The translations under genes were made by a program, and so were the position numbers. A stretch of DNA of 7,195 bases from an uncultured Oscillospiraceae bacterium. Its GTDB lineage: Bacteria; Bacillota; Clostridia; Oscillospirales; Oscillospiraceae. Of this stretch, positions 5,657 through 7,195 are shown piece by piece. The notes under the pieces are model-generated. The model was not told the DNA's origin. It saw nothing but the letters and a program-made list of their open reading frames with translations, and ran no database searches. The stretch covers positions 1 to 7,195 of the forward strand of contig CAKUNB010000082.1 of the NCBI GenBank assembly GCA_934668285.1, read 5' to 3'. Each line of letters opens with the position of its first letter. The first letter of the stretch is position 1.

Positions 5657-7195
5657 AGCAGCATTCCTTCCTTTCTCGGAATTGTGATGGTGGCGGTCGT
5701 TCCGACACCCGGTGTGCTTTCGATGGTCAGCGTTCCGCCAACCATGCGTTCCAGGCGCTCCCGGACGTTTCGGATGCCGATATGGACCTTCCCGTCGTCC
5801 ATGTAATGCTCGGGGTCAAAGCCGCGCCCGGTATCGTGTACAATTACAATATAGCTGTCTGCGGTTTCAGAGGTAGAGATGCGCACCATACCGCCGCCGT
5901 GCTTTTTTGTAACGCCGTGGCGGACTGCATTTTCCACCAGCGGCTGCACGGCCAGCGGCGGCAGCCGGAAGTGCATAGTTTCGATGTCGTAGACGATATC
6001 CAGCGTCTTTTGAAAGCGCAGCTGCTCCAGTGAAAGATAGGTCTGGATGTGATTATATTCCTCGCTGAAGGGGATGAGACCTTTTTGCTCCAAAGAGGCC
6101 ATGTTATTGCGCAGATAGTCTGAGAACTTATCCACCATTTCCCGCGCCGTCATAGGATCGTGCTTGCAAAGATAGTAGATGGAGTTCAGCACGTTGTAAA
6201 GGAAGTGCGGCTGCAACTGCGAGAGCGTCACGGAGATGCGGCTCTCGGCCAACTCGTTTTCCAGCGCCGCAGCCCGATTGACGGCATTGTGATTGATCAG
6301 CACATAATAAATTCCCCGGACAGTATAGTATAAAGAGGTCAGGCTGACCGCAGCTCTGCTGCAATTTGCGCTAGAGTAGACATTGTCCCATACATTAACT
6401 ATGTCAAGAAGCAGCGCAGCCGGAAGCAGTACAACAAGAATTGCAGCATAGTGCTTCTTCTTTGCGTTGCACACGAACTCATGGATACCGCAAATGATCA
6501 GCAGCAAGCAAAGAATAATCTGCGATACGGCCCAATACGGCTGTGTGTCATAAATAACCATAATGCCGCTCATTGCAACAACCGTCAACACTCCGTCGAG
6601 TACTGCGGAGAAAAGCATCGCAAAATAGGCGGTGCGTTTACGAACGCCGCTCAACATTTCACAGAGGAATAGCTCGACAAAATAGGCGGCCAGCATCATA
6701 CATAGCTGCCGCGCATAGGTGCTGCGCGCCAACTGTTCGCTCCAGAGACTGACATCGAGAACATCGATGATCATAAATAAGCCGACAAACAGTGCGGCGA
6801 AGCTATAGACAAACAGGTGCAGATCCGTCCGAATATGCAGCAGCTTTGAAGCGACGGAAACGCCGAACAGCATGACCGCCGTGATACACAGCAGAATACC
6901 AACCGTTTCCGGCAGGATACTATTTGACTGCAGCATATTTTCCAGAACGTTTGTGCTTCCGTTGCCGACATAGGTTGTTTCCAGAAAGTCCTGATAAGCA
7001 CTTTCGTTGCTGAAACGGTGCGAATTGGTCAGTGTGATTTCAATGTCATCCTCCGGAGAAATACCACAGGAGCGATAAAACAGCCATTCCCTTCCGCAGA
7101 CGCTGTCATGTGCACGCTTGCTTGTTTGCGCCAGTGCCGTTGCCGTGTCCGCGAGTATGGTTTTGCCGTTCAGCTTGATGGCAACGCCGATATGG
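5653..7195 (-). CDS. 7TM sensor histidine kinase, LytS/His_kinase family, N-terminus outside window
   Basis: The frame is open from the right edge (first full codon 7194-7192) to the TGA at 5655-5653, giving 513 visible residues. Visible residues 1-85 are an extracytoplasmic beta-rich domain (VAIKLNGKTIL, EWLFYRSCGISPEDDIEITLTN, SAYQDFLETTYVGN), like the ligand-binding jelly-roll part of 7TM-DISM receptors. About seven membrane segments follow (roughly 98-119, 126-148, 162-184, 190-214, 222-242, 250-270, 282-300). The kinase core has the His_kinase motif LQPHFLYNVLNSIYYL with phosphoacceptor His330 (codon 6207-6205). The GHKL ATPase follows with N box QPLVENAVRHG, G1 HDTGRGFD and G2 GIRNVRERL. 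All catalytic motifs are intact. An internal ATG at 6936 would start just before the membrane region but lacks reason to be preferred, since coding continues upstream. It is the partner of the overlapping regulator. The signal is unknown. Confidence 0.93.
   Translation of the reverse strand, partial: HIGVAIKLNGKTILADTATALAQTSKRAHDSVCGREWLFYRSCGISPEDDIEITLTNSHRFSNESAYQDFLETTYVGNGSTNVLENMLQSNSILPETVGILLCITAVMLFGVSVASKLLHIRTDLHLFVYSFAALFVGLFMIIDVLDVSLWSEQLARSTYARQLCMMLAAYFVELFLCEMLSGVRKRTAYFAMLFSAVLDGVLTVVAMSGIMVIYDTQPYWAVSQIILCLLLIICGIHEFVCNAKKKHYAAILVVLLPAALLLDIVNVWDNVYSSANCSRAAVSLTSLYYTVRGIYYVLINHNAVNRAAALENELAESRISVTLSQLQPHFLYNVLNSIYYLCKHDPMTAREMVDKFSDYLRNNMASLEQKGLIPFSEEYNHIQTYLSLEQLRFQKTLDIVYDIETMHFRLPPLAVQPLVENAVRHGVTKKHGGGMVRISTSETADSYIVIVHDTGRGFDPEHYMDDGKVHIGIRNVRERLERMVGGTLTIESTPGVGTTATITIPRKEGMLL

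Noticed and set aside
4985..5806. 273-codon plus-strand open frame
   Set aside because: It is codon-antisense to the response regulator and runs into the kinase gene. Both of those have unmistakable family motifs.
6936..6938. Internal ATG as start of a shorter kinase
   Set aside because: The frame remains open upstream with a beta-rich ectodomain pattern typical of such kinases, and no good ribosome binding site precedes this ATG.

Overview
The window is a surface-protein locus with its regulators, probably from a gut-type Clostridia (Firmicutes; Oscillospirales or Lachnospirales-like). That placement is inferred from AGGAGG-type ribosome binding sites, G/C-ending codon use, the Cys/His 'HTHTxxCY' repeat at the N-terminus of the large secreted protein, SpaA/Cna_B pilin-type domains and a 7TM-type LytS-like histidine kinase. 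No rRNA, tRNA, IS element, phage gene or CRISPR array is visible.

Layout. On the minus strand, reading from high to low coordinates, a membrane sensor kinase (cut by the right edge, ends 5653) overlaps by 4 bp a response regulator with a SARP-like winged-helix output domain (5656-4865). A strong hairpin terminator (about 4821-4860) lies between this operon and the convergent plus-strand gene for a small XRE/Cro-like regulator (4510-4821). A 270-bp control region (4237-4509) separates the XRE gene from a divergent minus-strand operon. That operon holds a stand-alone degenerate receiver-domain protein (4236-3874), a signal-peptidase-I-like membrane protein (3852-3343) and a very large secreted, modular surface protein (GTG start at 3324, running off the left edge, 1108 residues visible).

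Most notable points. The signal-peptidase-like protein keeps the fold motifs but has lost the catalytic Ser (Gly48), the catalytic Lys (Arg84) and the Ser of the GDNRxxS motif (Ala145). It therefore resembles the SipA-type pseudo-peptidases of streptococcal pilus islands, which serve in assembly. The stand-alone receiver has Glu53 where the phosphoacceptor Asp should be and lacks the conserved Lys. The control region holds an 11-bp-period direct repeat just upstream of a -10 element of the receiver/peptidase/surface-protein operon, which is the geometry used by SARP activators. It also holds two related palindromic sites, each overlapping one of the divergent promoters.

Working model (inference). 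The 7TM kinase senses an extracellular signal and phosphorylates the SARP-type regulator. The regulator activates the surface-fibre operon through the 11-bp direct repeat. The XRE protein represses or tunes both divergent promoters. The pseudo-signal peptidase helps assemble or present the SpaA/Cna_B-domain surface protein. Sortase genes and the C-terminal anchor, if present, would lie left of position 1.
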